Part shown: positions 15,963-24,431 of the stretch, one piece after another
Layout: every line of letters starts with the position of its first letter
How positions within the stretch are numbered: the stretch's first letter is position 1
NCBI GenBank assembly: GCA_014360565.1
Contig: JACIXH010000014.1
Location: 1 to 45,377 of the forward strand
DNA length: 45,377 bases
Direction of reading: 5' to 3'
Origin: Nocardia sp.
GTDB lineage: Bacteria; Actinomycetota; Actinomycetes; Mycobacteriales; Mycobacteriaceae
Program-made: the position numbers and the translations under genes
The notes under the pieces: model-generated
What the model was told of the DNA's origin: nothing
The model's input: only the letters and a program-made list of their open reading frames with translations
The model's database searches: none

Positions 15963-17533
15963 GCAGCAGCCGAGCTACCAAGAAGCAACCAGGGCGGATC
16001 CTTTTCGTCGGATCCGGCCCCGGCGACCCGGCCCTGCTGACCGTTCGTGCCCGTGAGGTGCTCGAGCGGGCGATGCTGGCGTTCACCGACCCCGATGTCG
16101 ACAAGGGCGTGCTCGCCCTGATCGGTATCGCGCACGAGGTGGGCGAGGACGGCGTGAGCCCGGTCGACGTGCGGCCCGCCCTCGGCGAGCCCGCCGAGGT
16201 GGCCAAGACGCTGATCGCCGAGGCGCGCAACGGTCACGACGTGATCCGCATCGTCACCGGCGACCCGCTGACCACCGATTCGGTGATCAGCGAGGTCAAC
16301 GCTGTCACTCGTTCGCACATGGTGTTCGAGGTGCTGCCCGGTCTGCCCAACGGCTCGGCCGTGCCCAGCTACGCGGGCATCGCGCTCGGCTCCGGGCACA
16401 CCGAGGCCGACGTGCGCGGCGAGGTCGACTGGTCGGCCCTGGCCGCCGCTCCCGGTCCGCTGGTGCTGCACGCCACCTCCGGCCACCTGGCCGAGACCGC
16501 GAGCGCGCTGGTGGAACACGGCCTCGCGCCGCAGACTCCGGTCGCGGTGACGGTGCGTGGCACCACCCGCCAGCAGCGCACCATCGAGGCCACGCTCGCC
16601 TCGCTGAACAACGCCGCCTCCGAGCTGGTCGGCCCGCTGGTGGTGACGGTCGGCAAGGAAGTCGACAAGCGCGCCAAGATGTCGTGGTGGGAATCGCGTG
16701 CCCTCTACGGCTGGACCGTGCTGGTGCCGCGCACCAAGGATCAGGCGGGGGAGATGAGCGAGCGGCTCGTCACCCATGGCGCGATCCCGATCGAGGTGCC
16801 GACCATCGCGGTGGAGCCTCCGCGCAGCCCGGCCCAGATGGAACGGGCCGTGAAGGGTCTGGTCGACGGTCGCTACCAGTGGGTGGTGTTCACCTCCACC
16901 AACGCGGTGCGCGCGGTGTGGGAGAAGTTCGCCGAGTTCGGCCTGGACGCGCGCGCGTTCTCCGGTGTGAAGATCGCCTGCGTCGGCGAGGCCACCGCGG
17001 AGAGGGTGCGCTCGTTCGGCATCAACCCCGAGCTGGTGCCGAGCGGCGAACAGTCCTCCGAGGGCCTGCTCGCCGACTTCCCGCCCTACGACGACGTGTT
17101 CGACCCGGTGAACCGGGTGCTGCTGCCCCGCGCCGACATCGCCACCGAGACCCTCGCCGAGGGCCTGCGCGAGCGTGGCTGGGAGATCGACGACGTCACC
17201 GCCTACCGCACCGTGCGCGCGTCGCCGCCGCCGGCGGAGACCCGCGAGATGATCAAGACCGGCGGTTTCGACGCGGTCCTGTTCACCTCGTCCTCCACGG
17301 TCCGCAACCTGGTGGGTATCGCGGGCAAGCCGCACGCGCGCACCATCGTGGCCTGCATCGGCCCGAAGACCGCCGAGACCGCGATCGAGTTCGGTCTGCG
17401 CGTGGACGTGCAGCCCGAGTCGGCGCAGGTGGGTCCGCTGGTGGAGGCACTGGCCGAGCATGCCTCGCGCCTGCGTGCCGAGGGCCTGTTGCCGCCGCCG
17501 CGAAAGAAGAGCCGCCGCAGCAGCAGCCGCTGA
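15959..17533 (+). CDS. hemD: bifunctional uroporphyrinogen-III C-methyltransferase / uroporphyrinogen-III synthase
   Basis: A 524-residue fusion typical of actinobacterial hem operons. Residues about 12-240 are a tetrapyrrole-methylase domain starting [18 protein letters not shown]; about 248-505 are the HEM4 domain that cyclises hydroxymethylbilane to uroporphyrinogen III ([62 protein letters not shown]). The methylase half is rather divergent and may be weakly active or inactive for siroheme synthesis. The C-terminus is a basic [10 protein letters not shown] tail. The start overlaps the hemC stop (ATGA), and the operon ends at a strong hairpin 9 nt after the stop. Confidence 0.95.
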   Translation: MSSSRATKKQPGRILFVGSGPGDPALLTVRAREVLERAMLAFTDPDVDKGVLALIGIAHEVGEDGVSPVDVRPALGEPAEVAKTLIAEARNGHDVIRIVTGDPLTTDSVISEVNAVTRSHMVFEVLPGLPNGSAVPSYAGIALGSGHTEADVRGEVDWSALAAAPGPLVLHATSGHLAETASALVEHGLAPQTPVAVTVRGTTRQQRTIEATLASLNNAASELVGPLVVTVGKEVDKRAKMSWWESRALYGWTVLVPRTKDQAGEMSERLVTHGAIPIEVPTIAVEPPRSPAQMERAVKGLVDGRYQWVVFTSTNAVRAVWEKFAEFGLDARAFSGVKIACVGEATAERVRSFGINPELVPSGEQSSEGLLADFPPYDDVFDPVNRVLLPRADIATETLAEGLRERGWEIDDVTAYRTVRASPPPAETREMIKTGGFDAVLFTSSSTVRNLVGIAGKPHARTIVACIGPKTAETAIEFGLRVDVQPESAQVGPLVEALAEHASRLRAEGLLPPPRKKSRRSSSR

Positions 17534-17541
17534 TTTCAGCA

Positions 17542-17585
17542 GATACCCCGAAAGCCCGCCCGCAACGGCGGGCTTTCGGCGTATC
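17542..17585. terminator. strong bidirectional-looking terminator after hemD
   Basis: CCGAAAGCCCGCC (17548-17560), six-base loop, GGCGGGCTTTCGG (17567-17579): a perfect 13-bp stem. GATAC/GTATC extends it outward past one mismatch. It separates the hem operon from the convergent hypothetical gene, whose stop is only 5 nt beyond, so it may serve both strands. Confidence 0.88.
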
Positions 17586-17589
17586 CGGG

Positions 17590-17868
17590 TCATCGGCTGT
17601 AGCGCAACAGCGTGCGTACCAGCCGGCAGGTGGCGTCGGAAGGCGGGCGGATATCGATCTTTTCGGCGGTGCGCCGGATCGTCTCGTTGGTGGCCTGATT
17701 GGGTAGGTACACACCGGAATCCAGCAGCGCGATCGTCAACCGCATGGCCTTGAGCCGGCGATTGTGAGCGACGTACCAGCGGCGTGGCCGACCGGCAGGC
17801 AGTCGCTTCTTCTCCAGCGGCACGTACGGCGCGGTGATGAAAATGGACTTGGCGGCAATGGCGTTCAT
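17590..17868 (-). CDS. hypothetical basic protein
   Basis: A 92-residue basic protein with no domain I recognise. It has an N-terminal half with YVPLEKKRLPAGRPRRWYV and a C-terminal half predicted helical (NETIRRTAEKIDI, RLVRTLLRYSR). There is no signal peptide or membrane helix. The ATG at 17868 is chosen because GGAGG lies 6-7 nt upstream on the minus strand. A perfect TATAAT (minus strand, 17938-17933) lies about 65 nt upstream, giving it one of the strongest -10 boxes in the window. It is the first gene of the segment that interrupts hemD and hemB. Confidence 0.65.
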   Translation of the reverse strand: MNAIAAKSIFITAPYVPLEKKRLPAGRPRRWYVAHNRRLKAMRLTIALLDSGVYLPNQATNETIRRTAEKIDIRPPSDATCRLVRTLLRYSR

Positions 17869-17932
17869 GCGGTGTCCTCCCGTCGCGTGTGGGTTCCGCC
17901 CCCGTTCGTCGGAACCCTCGAACACGCTTTCG

Positions 17933-17938
17933 ATTATA
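17933..17938 (-). promoter_or_regulatory. TATAAT -10 box for the minus-strand hypothetical gene
   Basis: ATTATA on the plus strand reads TATAAT on the minus strand. The -35 is poor (GAAACT at 16 nt spacing). It would give a leader of about 58 nt with a proper GGAGG ribosome binding site. Confidence 0.45.
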
Positions 17939-18022
17939 GCGAGGGGTACCGACAAGTTTCGGGCTGTGCGGGGGCTCGGAGCAGCCGGATTCGGTTGGAG
18001 CGCGGGCTCTTTCGAACTCCAG

Positions 18023-18028
18023 TATTCT
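18023..18028 (+). promoter_or_regulatory. -10 box before the EspC-like gene
   Basis: TATTCT lies 39 nt before the GTG at 18068, the same hexamer as before hemB. It would start a separate transcript for the EspC-like/effector/lipoprotein cassette. No clear -35 is visible. Confidence 0.4.
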
Positions 18029-18067
18029 GCTGGCTGACGAACCGATTCCGAGTGGGGGTCACGGGCT

Positions 18068-18355
18068 GTGAGCAGGTTCGAGGTCGAGATCGGTCAGCTG
18101 CGAGATGCCGCCGATGCGGCGGGATCGGCCGCCGCCCAAGCCGCGGCGGCGTATCCGGGCACCGGTGTGGATGCGGTCGCGACGGCCTTGCCCGGCGGCG
18201 ATGCGGCTCGGCGCGCACCCGCGCTGGCGTCGACGTTCGACGAGCGCGCCAAGGGGTGGGCAGAGGAGATCGGCCAGTGGAGCGCGCTGGTCAGGTCGGC
18301 CGCGAAGGTGTACTCCGACAATGAGGAGTCCGCGACAAGGGCTTTCGGCGGATGA
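18068..18355 (+). CDS. EspC/WXG100-like small helical protein (type VII secretion type)
   Basis: A 95-residue, Ala-rich, all-helical protein beginning FEVEIGQLRDAADAAGSAAAQ, resembling EspC-type proteins of actinobacterial type VII (ESX) systems. Two helices (about 3-28 and 52-85) flank a Gly/Pro turn. A YxxxD/E-like tail is present in KVYSDNEESATRAF (Y, then D and E residues), a possible export signal. It probably pairs with the protein encoded next, as EspC/WXG partners do. The GTG at 18068 follows GGGGGT. Its stop overlaps the next start (18352-18355, ATGA), so the two are translationally coupled. Confidence 0.7.
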   Translation: MSRFEVEIGQLRDAADAAGSAAAQAAAAYPGTGVDAVATALPGGDAARRAPALASTFDERAKGWAEEIGQWSALVRSAAKVYSDNEESATRAFGG

Positions 18356-19752
18356 CTGTCGGCTACCACGACGTTCGCGCATGGGACGCCGAGGCGCTCG
18401 ATACGTCGGCCACCGAGCTGCTCGAGCGGCGCGACACGCTCATCGGGCTGCAGGACGAACTCGATGACGCCAGGAGATTGCCCGAGTGGCACGGCCCCGC
18501 CAGCGAGCACGCGCGCGATTCGCTGGGCGATACGCGCAACAAGGCCGAGATCCTGACCGCGGAGCTGTCCGCCGTCGGACGAGCCCTGCAGACGGCGTCG
18601 GACGACGTATCCGCCCTGAAAAGCAGAGTCGCCAACAACGATTCCCTCGCCGACACTTACCAATTCGGCATCGCCGCCGGTGGCGCGATCGTGGACAACA
18701 AGCCCGCCGACCCCCTGCCACAGTCGTGGTTGGAGGCTGACGACCGCGCGCAGGCGCGACGGCACCGCGACTCCATCAGGAAGCAGTTGGAGCGCGAGAC
18801 CAAGGCGATCCTGAACACGGCGAACAACATTGATGCCGCCGTCGCCCGAGTAATGCAACTCGCCCAGGACCGCAAGATCAGCGACCACGGAGCCACCACC
18901 CTGGCCGCCGCCAGAGAGGGTGGAGTGATCGACGCTCGGGTGGTCGAGATGGAGCAGGCGCTGCGCGAGGCCGGACTGCTCAGCGGACCGCCGGTCGCCG
19001 GTCACTACCGGCAGTGGCTCGAGAACGCGGTGCGCCGGGGCGTGTCGATCGACACCATCACCGAGATCGTCGCCGAACACCACATCACCCCGGCGGACTT
19101 CGAGATCCTCGACGGCATGGAAGAGATCCGCGAGGACGAGGACGGCGACGGGATCTTCAAGTCGTATTTCCTGCTTCCGGCCGGCATCAGCGGGGCCGAC
19201 GCCGCCCAGGCGATTCGGATGACCTACCTCATGAACGCGGGCACCGACTACGGCACCGAAGCCGAAACGACCGACTTCGCGCCGACCCCGTACGGATCCG
19301 CGGAACTGCGGCGAATCAGCGACCGGCAACAGGAGAACTCCTGGAGCTACACCGAAGACGTGGGATTCGTGCACGGCAACGGCGGGCGGTTGGTGACCAC
19401 CCCGAACGGCATGATGATGGGCTTGGGCGGAAACGTCGTCCAGGACCAATTCAGCCAAGGCGGTGGAACAGCCTGGGGCGACACCTACATGATGGACATC
19501 GACGATCCGCAAGATCCGGCGCAGCAGCTTCGCGAGGTGGCGACCTCGGGCCACGTGTGGGGCGAGGGCGATGACGGCCCCTACCGAGGCGATCTCGACT
19601 TGGACCGGTTGCTGCACCACGAGGAGCGCCACTCCCAGCAGTGGGCGGACGAGGGTCATCCGGGCTTCCTCGCTTCCTACGTGTGGGAGCGGGCTACCGG
19701 CGGCAACGAGACCGAGGAAGACGCGGGACTTTCCGATGGCGGATATCACTAG
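18352..19752 (+). CDS. WXG-domain protein with C-terminal HExxH domain, putative type VII effector
   Basis: A 466-residue protein. Residues 1-110 are a helical hairpin with the turn motif W-H-G in LPEWHGPASEHARDSL (near 46-48), fitting the WXG100 fold. About 110-235 are charged helices. About 236-466 form a separate domain, Asp/Gly-rich, with GRLVTTPNGMMMGLGG and then LLHHEERHSQQW, in which H423-E424-E-R-H427 is a zincin HExxH. Downstream GHPGFLASYVWE and N-ETEEDAG could give the third zinc ligand. No membrane segment is seen. I infer a secreted or polymorphic-toxin-like metallopeptidase; no named family is recognised with certainty. The ATG at 18352 overlaps the EspC-like stop. Confidence 0.72.
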   Translation: MTVGYHDVRAWDAEALDTSATELLERRDTLIGLQDELDDARRLPEWHGPASEHARDSLGDTRNKAEILTAELSAVGRALQTASDDVSALKSRVANNDSLADTYQFGIAAGGAIVDNKPADPLPQSWLEADDRAQARRHRDSIRKQLERETKAILNTANNIDAAVARVMQLAQDRKISDHGATTLAAAREGGVIDARVVEMEQALREAGLLSGPPVAGHYRQWLENAVRRGVSIDTITEIVAEHHITPADFEILDGMEEIREDEDGDGIFKSYFLLPAGISGADAAQAIRMTYLMNAGTDYGTEAETTDFAPTPYGSAELRRISDRQQENSWSYTEDVGFVHGNGGRLVTTPNGMMMGLGGNVVQDQFSQGGGTAWGDTYMMDIDDPQDPAQQLREVATSGHVWGEGDDGPYRGDLDLDRLLHHEERHSQQWADEGHPGFLASYVWERATGGNETEEDAGLSDGGYH

Positions 19753-20293
19753 GTGGCCACGGCTCGCCTGCGCCGCCCTTGTGCTGGCGGCGGTGACCGC
19801 GGCGTGCGACACCACACCGCAGTACGCGCCGTCGCTGCCACCGGCGGCCGGGTTCCGGGTCGACGACGGTGTCCTGAAACTGTGGACGGGTACCCCGTGT
19901 GCGGGTGTCACCGGGCTGAGGTTGATTTTCGACTCCGGCACCGCGGAGAGCACGGATCAGCTGTGGACCGCGCCGCGGCCGGGAGTGCTGGTGGAACGCA
20001 TGAACCTGGTGCGAATCGCCGGCGAAATCCCCGCGGACTTCGATGCGCCGCTCCAGGTCCGGAAACCGCTGCCCCTGGACTACGACTGGACCGAGGCAGA
20101 TTCGCTCTCGTTCACTGTCGACGGACCGAAAGCGTACGGCGCCAGGGTCGACGTCGCCCAGGTGCTGCGTGAGTCGGCCCAGCACCCGTCCGGCAGTTAT
20201 CTGTTCGGTCGTCGCGGCTGGATGGACGCCGCGGATGTCGGACGCGAGAACCGGAAATCGTTCCTGACCGTCTGCACTCCCGACCCGCGATGA
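19736..20293 (+). CDS. putative lipoprotein, partner of the HExxH protein
   Basis: A 185-residue protein with an N-terminal export signal (RWPRLACAALVLAAVTAAC) ending in a cysteine at about residue 24. The lipobox TAAC is not fully canonical (Thr at -3), but the context is that of a lipoprotein. The mature domain is beta-rich with two further cysteines (near 60 and 181). No family is recognised. Its ATG lies inside the end of the effector gene (17-bp overlap), so the two are surely co-expressed. It could be an immunity protein, a surface receptor or a chaperone for the effector; these are guesses from gene order. Confidence 0.65.
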   Translation: MADITRWPRLACAALVLAAVTAACDTTPQYAPSLPPAAGFRVDDGVLKLWTGTPCAGVTGLRLIFDSGTAESTDQLWTAPRPGVLVERMNLVRIAGEIPADFDAPLQVRKPLPLDYDWTEADSLSFTVDGPKAYGARVDVAQVLRESAQHPSGSYLFGRRGWMDAADVGRENRKSFLTVCTPDPR

Positions 20294-20358
20294 GGTGTCG
20301 CGTTGTCGGACCGTTGTGGTCTAGTAGCGCCAACGCGAATCCGAGGAGGGTGATGAGG

Positions 20359-21531
20359 ATGGACGAGATCGACAAGCGGCTCGGCGTGCACGTCGCGGCG
20401 GACGAGCTACTCGGCCTGGCCTGGCTCGTAGCGACCGGAGACGACGTAACCGCCGGCGCCGCAGGCCATCTCGATGCCGCACGCAACGCACCGGTGCGCA
20501 CCGACACGATCTTCCGGATCTCCTCGATGACAAAACCGCTCACCGCGGCAGCGGCCTCGATCCTGATCGACGACGGCGTACTCGATCCGGCCGAACCGGT
20601 CGACCGGCTGCTTCCCGAACTCGCCGGCTTACGCGTCCTCGCGCACCCAGCCGCCGACATCACCGACACGGTCGCGGCGAACCGTTCGATCACCGTCGAC
20701 GACCTCCTGACCTTCCGCCTCGGCTGGGGCATGGATTTCGCCGACTTCGCACCGAAACCATTCGACGCCGCCTGGAGCGAGGTGGGCCTCGGGTGGGGCC
20801 CGCCGACCCCCGCGCAAATGCTGCCCCCCGACATCTGGCTGGAACGTCTCGGCACCTTGCCGCTGCAATATCAGCCGGGCGAACGCTGGCTCTATCACGT
20901 CGGCGCACAGATCCTCGGTTTCCTGATCGCCAGGGCAGCGGGCACATCGCTCTCGGAATTCCTCGCCGAACGCCTCCTGCGCCCCCTCGGCATGACCGAT
21001 ACCGGTTTCTCGGTCCCACCGGAGAAACTGGCCCGATTCGGTCCGCATTACACAGAGCTCGACGGCGCCCGCACCGTTTTCGACCCGGCCGTCGGCCAAT
21101 GGAGTAACCCACCCGCTTTCGAAGGCGGCGGTGACGGCCTGGTCTCCACCCTCGCCGACTACCACCGCTTCGCCCGCATGCTCGGCAACGGCGGCGAACT
21201 CGACGGCACCCGCATCCTGTCCGAACAAGCCGTCGCCACCATGACCACCAACCACCTCACCCCCGAACAACTCGCCCGCGGCGGACCGGGCCCCGACGAC
21301 AGCGCGGGCTGGGGCTACGGCGTCGGCGTACAGCTGCGTGACCAACCCGACGGACCCCGCGCAGGCGCCTACGGCTGGGCAGGCGGCCTCGGCTCGATCT
21401 GGTCCAACGACGGCGACGTCACCGCGATCCTGCTCACCAATCAGTCCTGGAGCGAGGCCGGTCCCTTGCCGGTCTTCGCTACTTTCGAGCAGATTCTGGG
21501 CGAACTGGCTCGCGGCTGCGACCCCGTGTAG
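20359..21531 (+). CDS. serine hydrolase, beta-lactamase / D-Ala-D-Ala peptidase family
   Basis: A 390-residue class C beta-lactamase-like serine hydrolase (EstB/AmpC fold). The nucleophile motif is SxxK in FRISSMTKPLT. The Tyr motif appears as YHVG rather than YxN, and the third motif as WAGG in GAYGWAGGLGS instead of KTG, as in esterase-like members. No signal peptide is visible, so a cytosolic esterase or amidase is more likely than a drug-inactivating beta-lactamase. The ATG at 20359 is 8 nt after GAGGAGGG; the ATG at 20353 would be too close. It is the last gene of the segment between hemD and hemB. Confidence 0.85.
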   Translation: MDEIDKRLGVHVAADELLGLAWLVATGDDVTAGAAGHLDAARNAPVRTDTIFRISSMTKPLTAAAASILIDDGVLDPAEPVDRLLPELAGLRVLAHPAADITDTVAANRSITVDDLLTFRLGWGMDFADFAPKPFDAAWSEVGLGWGPPTPAQMLPPDIWLERLGTLPLQYQPGERWLYHVGAQILGFLIARAAGTSLSEFLAERLLRPLGMTDTGFSVPPEKLARFGPHYTELDGARTVFDPAVGQWSNPPAFEGGGDGLVSTLADYHRFARMLGNGGELDGTRILSEQAVATMTTNHLTPEQLARGGPGPDDSAGWGYGVGVQLRDQPDGPRAGAYGWAGGLGSIWSNDGDVTAILLTNQSWSEAGPLPVFATFEQILGELARGCDPV

Positions 21532-21560
21532 GCGCTGCGGCGACCAACTGACGACAGGCG

Positions 21561-21566
21561 TATTCT
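21561..21566 (+). promoter_or_regulatory. -10 box of leaderless hemB
   Basis: TATTCT ends 7 nt before the hemB ATG at 21574, with no Shine-Dalgarno between. hemB thus has its own promoter and is not dependent on the Rex-controlled operon upstream. Confidence 0.55.
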
Positions 21567-21573
21567 GCGGGCT

Positions 21574-22551
21574 ATGACCGCTTTCGACCGCCCGCGGCGG
21601 TTGCGCAGGACACCCGCATTGCGTCGACTCGTCGCCGAAACCACGTTGCAGCCGCGTCAGCTGGTGCTGCCGATGTTCGTGGCCGACGGCCTCGACGAGC
21701 CGCGAGAGATCAGCTCGATGCCGGGGGTGTACCAACACACGCTGGACTCGCTACGCAAAGCCGCGGCGGAGTCGGTGGCCGCCGGAGTCGGCGGGCTGAT
21801 GTTGTTCGGAGTGCCGCTGCCCGAGGACAAGGACGCCACCGGTTCGCAGGCCAGTGATCCGAACGGAATTCTCAATCGTGGCCTGCGCGCGCTCGCCGAG
21901 GAGGTCGGGGACGCGACGGTCATCATGGCCGACACCTGCCTCGACGAGTTCACCGATCACGGCCACTGCGGCGTGATCGGCACCGACGGCGCGGTCGACA
22001 ACGACGCCACCCTGCATCGCTACGTGGAGATGGCACTGTCGCAGGCCGAGGCAGGTGCCGATCTGCTCGGGACCAGCGGCATGATGGACGGTCAGGTGGG
22101 CGCCATCCGGCGCGGCCTCGACGCGGTCGGCAGCACCGACACCGCCATCCTCGCCTACGCCGCCAAGTACGCCTCGGCCTTCTACGGCCCGTTCCGGGAG
22201 GCCGTCGGCTCGTCGCTGGAAGGCGATCGGCGCACCTACCAGCAAGATCCCGCCAACCGCCGGGAATCGCTGCGCGAACTCGACCTCGATCTCGCCGAGG
22301 GCGCCGACATCGTGATGGTGAAGCCCGCGATGTCCTACCTCGACATCCTGCGCGACGTCGCCGATCGCTCGACGGTCCCCGTCGCGGCCTATCAGATCTC
22401 CGGCGAGTACGCGATGATCACCGCCGCCGCCGAGCGCGGCTGGATCGATCGCCGGGGTTCGATCATGGAGTCGCTGATCGGCATCCGGCGGGCAGGCGCG
22501 GACATCGTGCTCACCTACTGGGCGACCGAGGCAGCACACTGGCTGTCGTGA
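21574..22551 (+). CDS. hemB: delta-aminolevulinic acid dehydratase (porphobilinogen synthase)
   Basis: A 325-residue enzyme that condenses two 5-aminolevulinates to porphobilinogen. The Schiff-base lysines are in [15 protein letters not shown] (near 194) and [11 protein letters not shown] (near 249). The metal loop [14 protein letters not shown] (near 120-133) keeps two Cys and a His but is mixed, as in mycobacterial HemB. Length is standard. In mycobacteria hemB follows hemD directly; here about 4 kb of accessory genes intervene. Its stop overlaps the GTG of the next gene (GTGA). Confidence 0.97.
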   Translation: MTAFDRPRRLRRTPALRRLVAETTLQPRQLVLPMFVADGLDEPREISSMPGVYQHTLDSLRKAAAESVAAGVGGLMLFGVPLPEDKDATGSQASDPNGILNRGLRALAEEVGDATVIMADTCLDEFTDHGHCGVIGTDGAVDNDATLHRYVEMALSQAEAGADLLGTSGMMDGQVGAIRRGLDAVGSTDTAILAYAAKYASAFYGPFREAVGSSLEGDRRTYQQDPANRRESLRELDLDLAEGADIVMVKPAMSYLDILRDVADRSTVPVAAYQISGEYAMITAAAERGWIDRRGSIMESLIGIRRAGADIVLTYWATEAAHWLS

Positions 22552-23066
22552 TCGTTCCGCCGAACAAACCCGAAACACCGCCCATGCCCGAGGACGTCGG
22601 CACCGCTCGTCAGCTGTGGTGGGGAGTCGCCGGCCTCGGCGTCATCTACGCCGGCGCCGGCGTGGCCTCCCTGACGGGGGAGCGCGACGAGCTCAGCAAG
22701 CAGTTCCTCGACGAGATGCACAAGGCGGATCCGAACTTTCCCGCATCGACCGTCGATGTGATGGTGCTGGTGGCTTTCGCGTTGACCGCGCTGGTCGGCG
22801 TGCTGCTGGCCCTTGTCACCGTGGCGATCGCGCATCAGCTCGGTCGCGGTAAGTCCTGGGCGCGCACAGTGCTCACAGTGGTCGCGATCTGGCTCGGACT
22901 CGGTGCCGTCGCCACCATGTTCAGCTTCTCCGCCGTCGCGAATCCCGCGACGATCGTGGCGGGTGGCGCATCGATCGTGCAGGGGGTACTGGCCGCGGGC
23001 GCCACGTTCCTGAGCTACCGGCCGGAGTCGACGAAGTACTTCCAGTCCCACCGGAAGCGACCCTGA
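22548..23066 (+). CDS. conserved four-helix membrane protein (Rv0513-like)
   Basis: A 172-residue integral membrane protein with about four hydrophobic helices (near 24-43, 66-92, 104-128, 130-152), a short cytosolic N-terminus and a C-terminal tail ending [10 protein letters not shown]. Position after hemB matches mycobacterial Rv0513. The GTG at 22548 overlaps the hemB stop (GTGA), so the two are translationally coupled. Function is unknown. Confidence 0.8.
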   Translation: MIVPPNKPETPPMPEDVGTARQLWWGVAGLGVIYAGAGVASLTGERDELSKQFLDEMHKADPNFPASTVDVMVLVAFALTALVGVLLALVTVAIAHQLGRGKSWARTVLTVVAIWLGLGAVATMFSFSAVANPATIVAGGASIVQGVLAAGATFLSYRPESTKYFQSHRKRP

Positions 23067-23119
23067 TCAGTGTATGGTGAGGATTATCACACCGGTTGAG
23101 CGCCGGGGGAGCGGAGGCA

Positions 23120-23242
23120 ATGATGCGCGTGGTGATCGAGCAACCACACAGCCTACGACGCGACCTGTTGGTCATCGGGTTGATGGTTGTGCTCACCATC
23201 GTTGTCATCGCCCTGATTCTGCTCCCGAGCCTGGTCGGCTGA
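23120..23242 (+). CDS. 40-aa single-helix membrane peptide
   Basis: A 40-residue frame: a short basic N-terminus (MMRVVIEQPHSLRRD) and one hydrophobic helix of about 22 residues ending LLPSLVG. GGAGGC lies 3-8 nt before the ATG, and TATGGT about 45 nt upstream could be a -10. It lies between the Rv0513-like and Rv0514-like membrane proteins. I judge it a real small membrane protein from start signal, composition and spacing, but have no family for it. Confidence 0.5.
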   Translation: MMRVVIEQPHSLRRDLLVIGLMVVLTIVVIALILLPSLVG

Positions 23243-23272
23243 TTCGCTCTCGCCCCTGGCAGGATCGCAGGA

Positions 23273-23536
23273 ATGAGACGCTGGATCGCGCTGTTCGAAC
23301 TCGGTTCCGCCGTGCTCTTCCTGGCCTGCGCGGTCGTGAGCTGGCGGGCCGCACGGCGCTCGACCGAATTCGCGGGCACCGATGAGCATCCCGGCTTCGA
23401 GGCGGTGCGGTATGTGCCGCCGTTGCTGTTGCTCGCCTGCGCGCTGGTGACGGTGAGTGGGTTGCTTGTCATCGACGCGGTGGCCAGGATCTACGCCAGG
23501 TCTGTAGCGCGGCGGCGCCTCGAACCGATGATCTAG
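23273..23536 (+). CDS. small membrane protein (Rv0514-like)
   Basis: An 87-residue protein with two membrane helices (near 5-24 and 49-70) separated by a charged loop and followed by a basic cytosolic tail (ARSVARRRLEPMI). It occupies the place of Rv0514, a possible membrane protein after Rv0513 in mycobacteria. Function is unknown. ATG at 23273, with GCAGGA directly upstream as a modest ribosome binding site. Confidence 0.7.
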   Translation: MRRWIALFELGSAVLFLACAVVSWRAARRSTEFAGTDEHPGFEAVRYVPPLLLLACALVTVSGLLVIDAVARIYARSVARRRLEPMI

Positions 23537-23611
23537 AGGAAGCCGAATTCCGATGTGCGCGTGGGGGTTCGGGACACGAGCTCGCACCGCGGGCTCCCCG
23601 AGGAGGAATCG

Positions 23612-23836
23612 ATGACCAGACTGACCGCAGGAATCTGTACCGTCGCCGCCGCCGTGGCGACGATCGCCCTGGCCGCGGCGCCCGCCCAGGCCGCTCCCGG
23701 CCTGCCGCTCACCCCGATGATCGCCGAGCCGGCCGCCGACGGTCTCGTCCCGGAGACCGGCTCGAGCGCGATCTACAACGGCATCATGTGCCAGCTGCAC
23801 ACGATCTCCGCCGAAGTGCCCTGCATGTACACCTGA
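23612..23836 (+). CDS. small secreted two-cysteine peptide
   Basis: A 74-residue protein with a signal peptide (MTRLTAGICTVAAAVATIAL to AQA, cut near 27) and a mature peptide of about 47 residues. The C-terminus has GSSAIYNGIMC and a second Cys four residues from the end, suggesting one disulfide. It resembles the 80-residue secreted protein at 30918 in layout. AGGAGG lies about 6 nt before the ATG. It converges on the next minus-strand secreted gene, with one base between stop codons. Confidence 0.7.
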   Translation: MTRLTAGICTVAAAVATIALAAAPAQAAPGLPLTPMIAEPAADGLVPETGSSAIYNGIMCQLHTISAEVPCMYT

Positions 23837-23837
23837 T

Positions 23838-24224
23838 TCAGCTGTTCCACTGCTGATAGACGTCGACGACGCGGCCGCCGCGCGTGCCGGGTGCGTTCAG
23901 GAAGACGGAGACAGTGCCGTCCGGATGAGCCGCTGCTTCCATCACCACCTGACGCAGGGTGGCGCGGATGCCGCCGTCGGCGTCGCGGTACAGCTCGGTG
24001 TCGGCGTGCAGACCCGCGCCGATCCGCTGCGCGGGCACCAACATCACCGCGATCGCCGGAATCGGTCCCGACCCGAGCGCCACGGTCTGTTCGTGACTGA
24101 GCTGGACGCCGATCCGATCGGGCTGGATCTGCGGTGCGAAGGCGGTGGCCGAACCCGCGCCGAGTAGCACTCCCGCCGTGACGAACCCCGTGCCAAGGGC
24201 AGTACTGGTGACGCCGAAACGCAT
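23838..24224 (-). CDS. secreted protein of unknown function
   Basis: A 128-residue protein with a signal peptide (MRFGVTSTALG to GSATA, cut near 28) and a mature domain of about 100 residues without cysteine. It contains PIPAIAVMLVPAQRIGAGLHADTE and ends VYQQWNS. No domain is recognised. The ATG at 24224 is chosen because GAGAGGG lies 6 nt upstream on the minus strand and the signal peptide begins there; in-frame upstream starts would put a charged segment before it. Confidence 0.65.
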   Translation of the reverse strand: MRFGVTSTALGTGFVTAGVLLGAGSATAFAPQIQPDRIGVQLSHEQTVALGSGPIPAIAVMLVPAQRIGAGLHADTELYRDADGGIRATLRQVVMEAAAHPDGTVSVFLNAPGTRGGRVVDVYQQWNS

Positions 24225-24431
24225 GAAATACCCTCTCGCTGACAGCTGATTTCTCATCGGCCCAGGTGCTGAGCCGCCCGGAGCGTAGTCGCAGGCCAAG
24301 AGGGCTAGATCGAATTCTCTCGCCGATAGGGGCGGCGTGTCGGGCGTGTCGTCGGTGGGTCGCTGCGGTCTGGGTCACTGTGCTCCACCCTGTCGTCCGG
24401 CGTGCCGGAGCGAACTGAGACACTGGAATCC

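Noticed and set aside
20359..21531. Antibiotic-resistance beta-lactamase
   Set aside because: The YxN and KTG motifs are replaced (YHV, WAG) and there is no signal peptide, so an esterase-like serine hydrolase is the safer call.
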